Positions 1 through 9,262 of a stretch of DNA of 64,000 nucleotides are shown here, piece after piece. The translations under genes and the position numbers were made by a program. The notes under the pieces were generated by a model, which was given only the letters and a program-made list of their open reading frames with translations, did no database searches and was not told the origin of the DNA. Position 1 is the first letter of the stretch. Every line of letters starts with the position of its first letter. Source of the DNA: DATJIG01 sp050260515. Lineage in GTDB: Bacteria; Pseudomonadota; Alphaproteobacteria; SMXQ01. Location of the stretch: positions 1-64,000 of the forward strand of contig JBLNCI010000010.1 in the NCBI GenBank assembly GCA_050260515.1, given 5' to 3'.

Positions 1-339
1 CCGCGACGGGGGAGTATCAGATGGGAACGGACCGCCCGGGACATGAGCGCCCCGGCTACCTTCTGACGCCATCGCCCCCTGGGATCAAAACAAGGATGAC
101 ACGCTCTCACGTCATCGGCGCCCACGTGTGTCCAAAGCGCAGGCGGTAACGTCCGCGATGCGAGACACCGAAGCCCGCCTCAGGCCCCCGCTCCGGGAGC
201 AATCCCGGAGCGGGGTGGCGAGCGGTCGCGACTCCGTTCCCTCGGGAACTTTCCACAGCTCCCTTCGGATCTCTCCACACCCACCTGCCGCGGATGCACC
301 GACTTCGGCAGCATGGCGTCTCAACCATCGAGGTGACCC
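1..339. other. left-edge stretch without a supported gene
   Basis: No reading frame here looks like a real protein on either strand; the short open frames are composition artefacts of GC-rich DNA. An open frame running in from the left edge stops at 64-66, so a gene tail from outside the window cannot be excluded. The only structure I see is the strong hairpin at 186-215, listed separately. The ribosome binding site of the lysozyme gene lies at the right end. Confidence 0.5.
186..215. other. 13-bp perfect hairpin with GCAA tetraloop
   Basis: CCCCGCTCCGGGA (186-198) and TCCCGGAGCGGGG (203-215) are perfect inverted copies around a GCAA loop, a GNRA-type tetraloop that is very stable in RNA. 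No T-run follows on either side, so it is not a textbook intrinsic terminator. It lies about 125 bp upstream of the lysozyme start and could act as a weak terminator, an mRNA-stabilising stem or a leader structure. Confidence 0.6.
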
Positions 340-1059
340 ATGCCCCTGCCGCCGAAGCATCGAAGGACCATCGAGCGCATTCTGGCCGATCCGCGCTACT
401 GGGATCCCGCACACCCGGAGCACAACGCAATGAAAGCCGAGGCGACACGCGCGTTTCGCGCCGCGTATCCGGAGCCCGCCGCTACCGCGCCGGCGTCCAC
501 CATTCACGTGCGCGGCTACACGCGCCGACACAACGGGAGGACGATCGAGGTGTCCGACTACGACCGCACCACGACCATTGCGCGCTCGCCGGCGTCGGCC
601 ATGGCGCCGAGCGAGGAGGGCCTGGCGTTCCTCAAGGCCAACGAGGGGTACGGAGACTTCGCCTATGTCGATCGGGCGCTGAAGAACACCATCGGCTACG
701 GCCACAGGATCAGGCCCGGCGAGTCGTTCCCGACCGGCGTCAGCCGCGATCAGGCCGAGCGACTGTTCGCCGCGGACGTGGCCGAGGCCGCGTCGGCCGT
801 GCGGCGGCTGGCGAAAGTCGAGCTTACCCAGTCCCAGTTCGATGCGTTGGTGTCGCTGGTCTACAACGTCGGCAGCGGCGCCTTCGCCAGGTCGAGGATG
901 CTCGGGAAGCTGAACGCCGGAGACGCCGTGGGAGCCGCGACGGAATTCGACGACTGGGATAAGATCACAACCGAGAACGGCAAGCCCGAGCGCGTTCCAG
1001 GCCTCACTGCGCGCCGTGCCCGGGAGAAGAGCCTGTTTCTGACCGGAGCATACCCATGA
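340..1059 (+). CDS. phage-type lysozyme (GH24 muramidase-like)
   Basis: Probable peptidoglycan muramidase of the T4-lysozyme type. Residues from about 90 onward match the GH24 core: NEGY (Glu102), YVD (Asp111) and NTIGYGH (Thr117) give the expected Glu-Asp-Thr catalytic set, followed by the helical region with QFDALVSLVYNVGSGAF and the terminal PGLTARRAREKSLF signature. An N-terminal extension of about 88 residues has no recognised domain; it contains VRGYTRR and an IEVSDYDR stretch. No signal peptide is visible, so export would need a holin or a non-classical route. The ATG at 340 is preceded by GAGG at a sensible distance. It overlaps the next gene by 4 bp. No other phage genes surround it, so it may be a domesticated lysozyme; the function is inferred from motifs. 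Confidence 0.85.
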   Translation: MPLPPKHRRTIERILADPRYWDPAHPEHNAMKAEATRAFRAAYPEPAATAPASTIHVRGYTRRHNGRTIEVSDYDRTTTIARSPASAMAPSEEGLAFLKANEGYGDFAYVDRALKNTIGYGHRIRPGESFPTGVSRDQAERLFAADVAEAASAVRRLAKVELTQSQFDALVSLVYNVGSGAFARSRMLGKLNAGDAVGAATEFDDWDKITTENGKPERVPGLTARRAREKSLFLTGAYP

Positions 1060-1604
1060 CCGTGGTTCGGCCTCTGTGTGCCGCGTTGGCGTTGTGCGTC
1101 GTCGCGGCCCTGGCGGGGCCGTCCGCCCGCGCCGCCGACGCTCCCGACCGGGCGGAACGCACCGACCCCTTCGCGCTGAACGACGAAGACCGAGCGTTCC
1201 TCGAACAGCTCCAGCGCGCGGTCGCGGCGGACGACCGGTCGTGGGTCGCAGATCAGGTGCGCTACCCGATCAATGTCACTCTCGGCGGCGTCCGCGACTT
1301 CGTGCTCGACCGCGACGAGTTCCTCGCGCACTACGACGAGATCATCAACGCGCGGGTGCGCGGCGCCATCATGGCCCAGCGCTTCGATGCCCTGTTCAAG
1401 AACTGGCAGGGCACGATGATCGGTCGGGGGGAGGTGTGGTTCTATCACCGTCTGGATGGTTCCAATCTGTGCCGCGAGGTTCCGCCGAACGCACGCGGCG
1501 TCAAAGTCGACTGCACCATCCCCGATCCGGCGCGCCGGTGGGTGCCTCCCCGCACGGGGATCGACGCCATTAACAACGTGTTTCCGCCCGAAGCGTCCAA
1601 ATAG
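1056..1604 (+). CDS. small exported protein of unknown function
   Basis: 182 residues. The first 26 residues form a classic Sec signal peptide (basic start, Ala/Leu/Val core, ending ARA before ADAP). The mature part is acidic at first, then contains two aromatic-rich segments (around VRYPINVTL and GEVWFYHRL). Two cysteines (in LCREVP and VDCTIP) could form a disulfide. The size and layout resemble small exported NTF2-like proteins, but I do not recognise the family. The ATG overlaps the stop of the lysozyme gene (ATGA), so the two are translated together. A role at the cell envelope beside the lysozyme, perhaps as a control or immunity protein, is inference. Confidence 0.75.
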   Translation: MTVVRPLCAALALCVVAALAGPSARAADAPDRAERTDPFALNDEDRAFLEQLQRAVAADDRSWVADQVRYPINVTLGGVRDFVLDRDEFLAHYDEIINARVRGAIMAQRFDALFKNWQGTMIGRGEVWFYHRLDGSNLCREVPPNARGVKVDCTIPDPARRWVPPRTGIDAINNVFPPEASK

Positions 1605-1730
1605 CTCCAGCTATCGGCCGGCCGCCGGCACCGCGCGCAACGCACCCCAGCCAGACCGCCGCCTGGACTGGAAAACCGGGGGGTTGCGGCTTATAAACAG
1701 GTCCCCGGCAGGGGATATTCCCACCGGGTG

Positions 1731-1761
1731 AAAGGCCCGCGGGCCGTAACGGCCCGCCTTT
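1731..1761 (+). promoter_or_regulatory. imperfect leader hairpin before the DAHP synthase gene
   Basis: CGGGCCG (1740-1746) and CGGCCCG (1750-1756) pair around a TAA loop, and the outer AAAGG (1731-1735) can pair with CCTTT (1757-1761) across a four-base bulge. It sits 13 bp before the ATG of the DAHP synthase gene and overlaps the likely ribosome binding zone. It could terminate the upstream transcript or modulate translation; I cannot tell which. Confidence 0.35.
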
Positions 1762-1774
1762 AGGAACAGCACCG

Positions 1775-3178
1775 ATGGCGATGCCGTCGAAACCGCAGAA
1801 GTGGACGCCGGACAGTTGGCGCGCGAAGCCGATCCTGCAGCAGCCGGACTGGCCGGATAAGGCCGTGCTCGAGACGGTCGAGGCGCAGCTCAAGCGCTAT
1901 CCCCCGCTGGTGTTCGCGGGCGAGGCGCGCCGTCTCAAGGAGCGTCTGGCCCAGGTCGCCGAGGGCAAGGCTTTCCTGCTCCAGGGCGGCGACTGCGCGG
2001 AAAGCTTCGCCGAATTCCACCCCGACAACATCCGCGACACCTTCCGGGTGCTGCTGCAGATGGCGGTCGTGCTGACCTACGGCGCGGCGCTGCCGGTCGT
2101 GAAGGTCGGCCGCATCGCCGGCCAGTTCGCCAAGCCGCGCTCCGAGGACCTGGAGACCCGCGGCGGCGAAAGTCTGCCGTCCTACCGCGGCGACATGATC
2201 AACGGCATGGACTTCACGCCGGAGGCACGCAAGCCCGACCCGCAGCGGCTGATCCAGGCCTACAGCCAGTCGGCGGCGACGCTCAACCTGATCCGCGCCT
2301 TCGCCCAGGGCGGCTTCGCCGACCTGCACCGGGTGCATCGCTGGAACCTCGGCTTCGTCGAGAAGAGCCCGCAGGGCGAGAAGTATCGCGCGTTCGCCGA
2401 CCGCATCGCCGAGACGCTCGCCTTCATGGAGGCGTGCGGCATGACGTCGGACACCTCGCCGCAGATTCGCGAGACCGAATTCTTCACCTCGCACGAGGCG
2501 CTGATCCTCGGCTACGAGCAGGCGCTGACGCGCGTCGATTCGCTCACCGGCGAGTGGTACGACTGCGCCGCCCACATGCTGTGGATCGGCGATCGCACGC
2601 GCCAGCCCGACAACGCCCAGGTCGAGTTCCTGCGCGGCGTGAAGAATCCCGTCGGCATGAAGGCGGGCCCGTCGCTCGCCGTCGACGACTTCCTGCGCCT
2701 CGCCAACGCGCTGAACCCGGAGAACGAGCCCGGCCGCCTCACCATCATCGCCCGCATGGGCTGGGACAAGGTCGAGGAGAAGCTGCCGGCGCTGGTGCGC
2801 GCCGCCAAGCGCGAGGGCCTCAAGCTCGTCTGGTCGTGCGATCCGATGCACGCCAACACGGTGAAGTCGTCGTCGGGCTACAAGACCCGCCACGTCGACC
2901 GGATCCTCGCCGAGGTGCGCGGCTTCTTCAACGTGCACATCGCCGAGGGCACCCACGGCGGCGGCGTCCACTTCGAGATGACCGGGCAGGACGTGACCGA
3001 GTGCGTAGGCGGCGCCCAGGCGATCTCCGAGGCCGGTCTCGCCGACCGCTATCACACGCACTGCGATCCGCGCCTCAACGCCAACCAGGCGCTCGAGCTC
3101 GCGTTCACGATCGCGGAGCTGCTGCGCCGCGAGCGTCTCGCCGGCGCCGAGAAGGCGCGGGCCGCCGGCGCGAGCTGA
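1775..3178 (+). CDS. aroG: 3-deoxy-7-phosphoheptulonate synthase, class II
   Basis: Condenses phosphoenolpyruvate and erythrose 4-phosphate into DAHP, the first step of the shikimate pathway. The 467-residue length and motifs match the class II (plant/Mycobacterium-type) enzymes rather than the E. coli AroFGH type: LLQGGDCAESF with metal-ligand Cys74, RIAGQFAKPRS, SHEALILGYEQALTR, KAGPS, CDPMHANT and THGGGVHFEMTGQDVTEC. The ATG at 1775 has AGGAA about 10 bp upstream. nadE follows after 20 bp on the same strand. No aromatic-rich leader peptide is visible, so attenuation control is not supported. The symbol follows the usual loose naming of class II enzymes. Confidence 0.95.
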   Translation: MAMPSKPQKWTPDSWRAKPILQQPDWPDKAVLETVEAQLKRYPPLVFAGEARRLKERLAQVAEGKAFLLQGGDCAESFAEFHPDNIRDTFRVLLQMAVVLTYGAALPVVKVGRIAGQFAKPRSEDLETRGGESLPSYRGDMINGMDFTPEARKPDPQRLIQAYSQSAATLNLIRAFAQGGFADLHRVHRWNLGFVEKSPQGEKYRAFADRIAETLAFMEACGMTSDTSPQIRETEFFTSHEALILGYEQALTRVDSLTGEWYDCAAHMLWIGDRTRQPDNAQVEFLRGVKNPVGMKAGPSLAVDDFLRLANALNPENEPGRLTIIARMGWDKVEEKLPALVRAAKREGLKLVWSCDPMHANTVKSSSGYKTRHVDRILAEVRGFFNVHIAEGTHGGGVHFEMTGQDVTECVGGAQAISEAGLADRYHTHCDPRLNANQALELAFTIAELLRRERLAGAEKARAAGAS

Positions 3179-3198
3179 GCGTCGCTCGGTCGCGCCGC

Positions 3199-4899
3199 AT
3201 GTCCGACACGCTCTCCTTCCACCTCGCCCAGCTCGATCCCGTCCTCGGCGACATCCCGGGCAACGTCGCGCGGCTGAGAGACGCCCACAAGGCGGCGGCT
3301 CGGGCCGGTGCCGACCTGATGATCGCGGGCGAGCTCGCGGTGTGCGGCTATCCGCCCGAGGACCTGGTGATGAAGCCCGCGTTCCTGCGCGCGGTCGCCG
3401 CCGGCCTCGAGGCGCTCGCCGCCGACACCGCCGCGGGCCCGGCGATGCTGGTCGGCGCGCCGCTCGCCGACGCCAAACATCCCGAGGGGGGCAAGCGCTA
3501 CAACGCGGCGGTGCTGCTCGACGGCGGCAAGGTCGTCGCGGTGCGTGCCAAGTGGGATCTGCCCAATTACGGCGTGTTCGACGAGAAGCGCGTGTTCGAC
3601 GCGGGCCCGCTGCCCGATCCGATCCCGTTCCGCGGCCGCAGCCTCGGGGTCATGGTCTGCGAGGACATGTGGAAGCCCGACGTGACGCGGCATCTGTGCG
3701 AGCGCGGCGCCGAGGTCCTGATCGTCATCAACGGCTCGCCGTTCGAGACCGACAAACCGGGCGTGCGCGCCGCACTCGCCCGCGACCGCGTGCATGAATG
3801 CGGTAAGCCGCTGGTCTACGTCAACCAGGTCGGCGGCCAGGACGAGCTGGTGTTCGACGGCGCGTCGTTCGTGGTCGGCGCCGACGGCAAGCTCGCGGCG
3901 ATGCTGCCGTCGTTCCGCGAGGCCGAGGCGCTGGTGCGCTTCGAGATGCGCGGCAACGCGCTGGTGCCGCGCCAGGCCGATCTCGCGCCGGTGCCGGGCC
4001 GCCTCGAGGCGATCTACCAGGCGATGATCCTGGGCCTGCGCGACTACGTGAACAAGAACCGCTTCCCGGGCGTGCTGCTCGGATTGTCGGGCGGCATCGA
4101 CTCGGCGCTGTCGGCGGCGGTGGCCGTGGACGCCCTCGGGCCCGAGCGCGTCCGCTGCGTGATGATGCCGTCGCCCTACACGTCCCAGGACAGCCTCGAC
4201 GACGCGGCGCAGGTGGCGACCGCGCTGAAGATCCGCCTCGACAACGTGCCGATCGTCCCCGCGATGGAGGCGTTCGGCGACATGCTCGCGCCGGTGTTCG
4301 CCGGTACCAACGCCGACACCACCGAAGAGAACATCCAGGCGCGCTGCCGCGGCATCACGCTGATGGCGATGTCGAACAAGTTCGGCCACATGGTGCTGTC
4401 GACCGGCAACAAGTCCGAGATGTCGGTCGGTTACGCGACGCTCTACGGCGACATGTGCGGCGGCTACTCGGTCCTGAAGGACGTCTACAAGACGACCGTG
4501 TTCGAGCTGTCACGGTGGCGCGACCAACACGTCCCCGACGGCGCCCTCGGGCCCGCGGGCGTCGTCATCGGCGAGCGCACGATCACGAAGGCGCCGAGCG
4601 CCGAGCTGAAGCCCAACCAGAAGGACGAGGACTCGCTGCCCCCGTACGCGGTGCTGGACGAGATCCTCAAGGGCCTGATCGAGGACGAGCTCGGCCCAGA
4701 CGAGGTGGTGGCGCGCGGCTTCGATGAGGCGACGGTGCGGCGCGTGTGGCGCATGCTCAATGTCGCCGAATACAAGCGTCGCCAGGCGCCCCCGGGCGTC
4801 AAGATCACGCGCCGCTCGTTCGGCCGCGACCGGCGCTATCCGATCGTCAATGCGTTTTCCGGCGCGACGTCGCTCAAGCCGCCGTCCGAAACGAAATGA
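3199..4899 (+). CDS. nadE: glutamine-dependent NAD+ synthetase
   Basis: Makes NAD+ from deamido-NAD+, ATP and glutamine-derived ammonia. It is a two-domain protein of 566 residues. The N-terminal nitrilase-type glutaminase has the Glu45 (AGELAVCGY), Lys (RAKWDLPNYG) and Cys154 (MVCEDMW) triad. The C-terminal NAD synthetase has the P-loop SGGIDS at 297-302 and the downstream STGNKSE motif. I start at the ATG at 3199 because it gives the expected MSDTLSFHLAQLDP beginning; the frame is open further upstream, but that part overlaps aroG and is not protein-like. The stop overlaps the gltX start. Confidence 0.95.
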   Translation: MSDTLSFHLAQLDPVLGDIPGNVARLRDAHKAAARAGADLMIAGELAVCGYPPEDLVMKPAFLRAVAAGLEALAADTAAGPAMLVGAPLADAKHPEGGKRYNAAVLLDGGKVVAVRAKWDLPNYGVFDEKRVFDAGPLPDPIPFRGRSLGVMVCEDMWKPDVTRHLCERGAEVLIVINGSPFETDKPGVRAALARDRVHECGKPLVYVNQVGGQDELVFDGASFVVGADGKLAAMLPSFREAEALVRFEMRGNALVPRQADLAPVPGRLEAIYQAMILGLRDYVNKNRFPGVLLGLSGGIDSALSAAVAVDALGPERVRCVMMPSPYTSQDSLDDAAQVATALKIRLDNVPIVPAMEAFGDMLAPVFAGTNADTTEENIQARCRGITLMAMSNKFGHMVLSTGNKSEMSVGYATLYGDMCGGYSVLKDVYKTTVFELSRWRDQHVPDGALGPAGVVIGERTITKAPSAELKPNQKDEDSLPPYAVLDEILKGLIEDELGPDEVVARGFDEATVRRVWRMLNVAEYKRRQAPPGVKITRRSFGRDRRYPIVNAFSGATSLKPPSETK

Positions 4900-6263
4900 T
4901 GGCCGCGATGCCCGAGGTCCGCACCCGGTTCGCCCCGTCGCCGACCGGCGAGCTCCACCTCGGCAACGCCCGCGTGGCGCTGGTGAACTGGCTATTCGCG
5001 CGGGCGCACGGCGGCGCGTTCCTGCTGCGGATGGACGACACCGACCGCGAGCGCTCGCGGTCCGAGTACGCGGCGAAGATCGAAGAGGACTTGCGCTGGC
5101 TCGGCCTCGATTGGGATGCGTTCGCGCGGCAGTCGGACCGCATTGCGCATTACACGGCGGCGCTCGATCGCCTCAAGGCCTCGGGCCGCGTGTACGCCTG
5201 CTACGACACGCCCGAGGAACTGGAGCGGATGCGCGCGCGTGCCCGGCTGCGCAAGCTGCCGCCGGTCTACGACCGCTCGGCTCTGAAGCTCGACGACGTG
5301 GCGCGCGCGAAGCTCGAAGCCAAATTCAGCGAAGAGGGCCGGAAGCCGCACTGGCGCTTCAAGCTGACCGGCGACACCGTCGCGTGGACGGACGCGGTGC
5401 ACGGCCCGGTGTCGATCGCGACCGGCACGATCTCCGATCCCGTGGTGATGCGCGAGGACGGCACGTTCCTCTACGTGCTGACGTCGCCGGTCGACGACGC
5501 CGAGCTCGGCGTCAGTCATGTGATCCGCGGCGACGATCACCTTACCAACACCGCGGCGCAGATCGAGATCATCGAGGCGCTTGGGCATTCGGCGCCCACG
5601 TTCGCGCACCTGCCGCTGCTGCTCGCCGCGGACGGCGGCCCGCTGTCGAAGCGGGAAGGGGCTGCGTCACTCAGCGAGCTGCGGGAGCGCGGCATCGAGC
5701 CGATGGCCATCGACTCGATGCTGGCGACGCTCGGCAGATCGGGCGCCGTGCACGTCGCCGGATCGCTCGCGGAGCTGGCGCGGGGCTTCGACCTCGGCAC
5801 GTTCGGCAAGGCCTCGCCGCGGCTCGACGAGCGCGAGCTCGACGCGCTCAACGCCCGCGTCCTGCACGCGATGCCGTTCGCTGAGGCGCAGCCACGGCTG
5901 GCAAGGATCGGGCTCGGCGACGCCGACGAGCGATTCTGGCTCGCGGTGCGCGGCAACATCGAGCGCATCGCCGACGCGAAGACCTGGTGGGACGTGGTGG
6001 AGGGGCCGATACCGGCGACGATCGAGGATCCCGACCTGTGTGCCGTCGCCCGCGACCTGCTGCCGCCGGAGCCGTGGACCGAGGCGACCTGGCCCGCGTG
6101 GACCGGCGCCGTCCGCGAGCGCACCGGGCGCTCCGGCAAGGCCCTGTTCCACCCGCTGCGGCTCGCGCTGACGGGGCGCGAACATGGACCCGAAATGAAG
6201 AATCTGCTACCCCTCATCGGCCGCGAGCGGGCGCTCAAGCGCCTCTCCGGCGCGACCGCCTGA
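4896..6263 (+). CDS. gltX: glutamyl-tRNA synthetase
   Basis: Charges tRNA-Glu, and probably also tRNA-Gln for later amidation if the organism uses the indirect route. Class I features: RFAPSPTGELHLGN (HIGH-type motif, HLGN at 21-24) and the second signature as PLSKREGAAS (LSKR at about 250-253), a known GluRS variant of KMSKS. At 455 residues it has room for the anticodon-binding half, which excludes the short Glu-Q-tRNA(Asp) synthetases. Start choice: ATG at 4896 overlaps the nadE stop; ATGs at 4899 and 4908 are alternatives. cysS follows after 25 bp. Many alphaproteobacteria have two GluRS paralogues, and this could be either. Confidence 0.92.
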   Translation: MMAAMPEVRTRFAPSPTGELHLGNARVALVNWLFARAHGGAFLLRMDDTDRERSRSEYAAKIEEDLRWLGLDWDAFARQSDRIAHYTAALDRLKASGRVYACYDTPEELERMRARARLRKLPPVYDRSALKLDDVARAKLEAKFSEEGRKPHWRFKLTGDTVAWTDAVHGPVSIATGTISDPVVMREDGTFLYVLTSPVDDAELGVSHVIRGDDHLTNTAAQIEIIEALGHSAPTFAHLPLLLAADGGPLSKREGAASLSELRERGIEPMAIDSMLATLGRSGAVHVAGSLAELARGFDLGTFGKASPRLDERELDALNARVLHAMPFAEAQPRLARIGLGDADERFWLAVRGNIERIADAKTWWDVVEGPIPATIEDPDLCAVARDLLPPEPWTEATWPAWTGAVRERTGRSGKALFHPLRLALTGREHGPEMKNLLPLIGRERALKRLSGATA

Positions 6264-6288
6264 CGCGGCGTATCCGACGGATTCCCCA

Positions 6289-7671
6289 GTGACCCTCACC
6301 CTCCACAACACGCTGACAAGGCGGCAGGAGCCGTTTCAGCCGCTCGATCCCTCGAACGTGCGGATGTACGTGTGCGGCCCGACGGTCTACGACCGTGCCC
6401 ACATCGGCAACGCGCGCCCCGTCGTCGTGTTCGACGTGCTGTACCGGCTGCTGCGCCACCTCTACGGCGCGGACCACGTCACTTACGCGCGCAACATCAC
6501 CGACGTCGACGACAAGATCATGGCGGCGGCACGGGACCGCGGCATCCCGATCGACACGCTCACCGCCGAGACGACGGCGATGTACCACGAGGACATGGCG
6601 GCGCTCGGAGCACTTCCGCCCGACATCGAGCCGCGCGCGACCCAGCACATCGCCCAGATGATCCGGATGATCGAGGAGCTGATCGCCTCGGGACATGCGT
6701 ATGCCGCCGAAGGGCACGTGCTGTTCCACGTGCCCTCGATGAAGGACTACGGCCGGCTGTCGCGGCGCTCGCTCAAGGAGATGATCGCCGGGGCGCGGGT
6801 CGAGGTGGCGCCCTACAAGCAGGACCCGGCCGACTTCGTGCTGTGGAAGCCGTCGGCGCCCGACCAGCCGGGCTGGGACAGCCCGTGGGGCCGCGGCCGG
6901 CCGGGATGGCACATCGAGTGCTCGGCGATGTCGGAGGCTCATCTCGGCGAGACCTTCGACATCCACGGTGGCGGGCTCGATCTCATATTCCCGCATCACG
7001 AGAACGAGATCGCGCAGTCGACCTGCGCCCACCACGGCAAGGAGTTCGTCCGCGTCTGGCTGCACAACGGATTCCTCTCGGTCAACGGCGAGAAGATGTC
7101 GAAGTCGCTCGGCAACTTTTTCACCGTCCGCGACCTCCTGGCCAAGGCGCCGGGCGAGGCGGTCCGCGCGTGTCTGTTGTCGGCGCACTACCGCGCGCCG
7201 CTCGACTGGACCGACGAGGCGCTGAACCAGGCCCGTCAGGGACTCGACCGCCTGTACGGTTCGCTTCGTCAGGCGGGGCCCGGACCGTTCGCGAAGGATC
7301 TCCCCGACGGCGTGCTGGCGGCCCTCGAAGACGACCTCAACACGCCGAAGGCCATTGCCGAGCTCCATGAGCTTGCGGGCCAGATCAACAAGGCACCGGA
7401 GGCTGAGCGTGCCGGGCTTGCCGCGTCGCTCAGGGCCGGTGGAGCGGTCCTCGGCCTGTTGCAGGCCGATCCCGAAACGTGGTTCAAATGGCAACCGGAG
7501 GGCGGCGCGGGGCTCACCGACGGCGCGATCGAGGAGCTGATCGCGCGGCGCGCCGAGGCGAAGAAGTCGCGTAATTTCGCCGACGCCGACCGCATCCGGG
7601 ACGAGCTCAAGGCGAACGGCGTCGTCCTCGAGGATTCGCCCAAAGGGACGACGTGGAAGCGGGTGCGATGA
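6289..7671 (+). CDS. cysS: cysteinyl-tRNA synthetase
   Basis: Attaches cysteine to tRNA-Cys in the cytoplasm. The 460 residues show the zinc ligand Cys29 (YVCGPTVYD), the AHIGNAR form of the HIGH motif at about 38-41, the second zinc site around GWHIECSAMS and HGGGLDLIFPHHENE, and the canonical EKMSKSLGN loop. It starts with GTG at 6289, which gives the family-typical beginning. Its stop overlaps the ATG of cimA (ATGA), so it sits in a tight gltX-cysS-cimA-trmJ string. Confidence 0.96.
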   Translation: MTLTLHNTLTRRQEPFQPLDPSNVRMYVCGPTVYDRAHIGNARPVVVFDVLYRLLRHLYGADHVTYARNITDVDDKIMAAARDRGIPIDTLTAETTAMYHEDMAALGALPPDIEPRATQHIAQMIRMIEELIASGHAYAAEGHVLFHVPSMKDYGRLSRRSLKEMIAGARVEVAPYKQDPADFVLWKPSAPDQPGWDSPWGRGRPGWHIECSAMSEAHLGETFDIHGGGLDLIFPHHENEIAQSTCAHHGKEFVRVWLHNGFLSVNGEKMSKSLGNFFTVRDLLAKAPGEAVRACLLSAHYRAPLDWTDEALNQARQGLDRLYGSLRQAGPGPFAKDLPDGVLAALEDDLNTPKAIAELHELAGQINKAPEAERAGLAASLRAGGAVLGLLQADPETWFKWQPEGGAGLTDGAIEELIARRAEAKKSRNFADADRIRDELKANGVVLEDSPKGTTWKRVR

Positions 7672-9260
7672 CCGACCGCGTGTACCTCTACGACTCGACG
7701 CTGCGCGACGGCGCCCAGACCCAGGGCGTCGACTTCAACGTCGCCGACAAGGCGGCGATCGCGGAGGCGCTCGATTCCCTCGGCATCGACTACGTCGAGG
7801 GCGGCTGGCCGGGCGCGAACCCGACCGACGACGCGTTTTTCGCCGCCCCGCCGAAACTCAAGCACGCGCGTTTTACCGCGTTCGGCATGACTCGTCGCGC
7901 GGGCCGCAGCGCCGACAACGACCCGACGCTGGTGGCGCTCCTGTCGACCAAGGCGCGCAGCGTGACGATGGTCGGCAAGACCTGGGACTTCCAGGTCGAG
8001 GTCGCGCTCGGCATCGAGAAGGACGAGAACCTCAAGATGATCTCGGACAGCATCGGCTACGCGAAGACGCGGGTCGACGAGGTGCTGTTCGACGCCGAGC
8101 ATTTTTTCGACGGCTACAAGGCCAATCCCGACTACGCATTGAAGGCCGTGAAGGCCGCGTACGACGCGGGCGCGCGCTGGATCGTGCTGTGCGACACCAA
8201 CGGCGGCTCGCTGCCGCATGAGATCGAGCGCATCGTCGGCGAGGTGGCGAAGACGATCCCCGGTAAGAACCTCGGCATCCACTGCCACAACGATACCGAG
8301 AACGCGGTCGCGAACTCGCTCGCGGCGGTGCGCGCGGGCGCGCGCCAGATCCAGGGCACGCTCAACGGCCTCGGCGAGCGCTGCGGCAATGCCAACCTCG
8401 TGTCGATCCTCCCGACGCTGGTGCTCAAGATGGGATTCGAGACCGGCGTCTCGAAGGAGGGGCTGAAGAAGCTCACCCACGTCTCGCATCTGCTCGACGA
8501 GCGGCTTAACCGGGCGCCGGCGCGCAACGCGGCGTACGTCGGCGAGTCCGCCTTCGCCCACAAGGGCGGGCTCCACGTGTCGGCGGTCGAGAAGGACCCG
8601 CGCTGCTACGAGCACATCGACCCCGACCTCGTCGGCAACCATCGCCACATCGTGGTGTCGGACCAGGCCGGGCGTTCGAACGTCATCGCCCAGCTCCGCG
8701 AGGCGGGGATCGACATCGATCCGCACAGCCCGAAGCTCCGCGATCTCGTCGACCTGGTGAAGGCGCGCGAGTACGAGGGCTACAGCTACGACGGCGCCGA
8801 GGCGAGCTTCGAGCTCATGGCGCGCCGCGCCCTCGACAGCGTGCCCGAGTACTTCAAGCTGCAGAGTTTCCGCGTGCTCGACGAGCGGCGGTGGAACGCG
8901 CGCGGCCAGCTCATCACCCTCTCCGAGGCCACGATCAAGGTCCAGGTCAAGGGCGAGAGCGTGATGGAGGTCTCGGAAGGGAACGGCCCCGTCAACGCGC
9001 TCGACAACGCGCTGCGCAAGGCGCTGTCGTCGGCCTATCCCGAACTCGCGGACATGCAGCTCGTCGACTACAAGGTGCGCATCATGACGCCGAGCGAGGG
9101 CACGAAGGCGGTGACCCGCGTCGTCATCGAGAGCCACGATTCCGAGGGCGCGCGCTGGTCGACGGTCGGCGTCTCGACCAACGTCATCGACGCATCGTTC
9201 AACGCGCTCTACGACGCGATCACCTACAAGCTGTTCCGCGCCGGCGCGCGGCCGTCCTGA
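7668..9260 (+). CDS. cimA: (R)-citramalate synthase
   Basis: Condenses acetyl-CoA and pyruvate to citramalate, the threonine-independent entry to isoleucine synthesis. It has an HMGL/LeuA-type TIM barrel at the N-terminus (DSTLRDGAQTQGVDF, with metal-binding HCHNDTENAVANS and GTLNGLGERCGNANL) and a C-terminal LeuA-type allosteric dimer domain from about residue 400. The 530-residue length fits the CimA group better than LeuA. ATG at 7668 overlaps the cysS stop; an in-frame ATG at 7653 is less likely. Feedback control by isoleucine is usual in the family, not shown here. Confidence 0.9.
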   Translation: MTDRVYLYDSTLRDGAQTQGVDFNVADKAAIAEALDSLGIDYVEGGWPGANPTDDAFFAAPPKLKHARFTAFGMTRRAGRSADNDPTLVALLSTKARSVTMVGKTWDFQVEVALGIEKDENLKMISDSIGYAKTRVDEVLFDAEHFFDGYKANPDYALKAVKAAYDAGARWIVLCDTNGGSLPHEIERIVGEVAKTIPGKNLGIHCHNDTENAVANSLAAVRAGARQIQGTLNGLGERCGNANLVSILPTLVLKMGFETGVSKEGLKKLTHVSHLLDERLNRAPARNAAYVGESAFAHKGGLHVSAVEKDPRCYEHIDPDLVGNHRHIVVSDQAGRSNVIAQLREAGIDIDPHSPKLRDLVDLVKAREYEGYSYDGAEASFELMARRALDSVPEYFKLQSFRVLDERRWNARGQLITLSEATIKVQVKGESVMEVSEGNGPVNALDNALRKALSSAYPELADMQLVDYKVRIMTPSEGTKAVTRVVIESHDSEGARWSTVGVSTNVIDASFNALYDAITYKLFRAGARPS

Positions 9261-9262
9261 CC

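Noticed and set aside
340..1604. Prophage or phage-lysis module
   Set aside because: Only a lysozyme-like gene is present; no holin, tail, integrase or other phage genes follow.
1605..1774. Aromatic-amino-acid attenuation leader before the DAHP synthase gene
   Set aside because: No short frame rich in Trp, Phe or Tyr is seen, and the hairpin lacks a T-run.
4896..6263. Glutamyl-Q tRNA(Asp) synthetase
   Set aside because: At 455 residues it retains the C-terminal half that those short enzymes lack.
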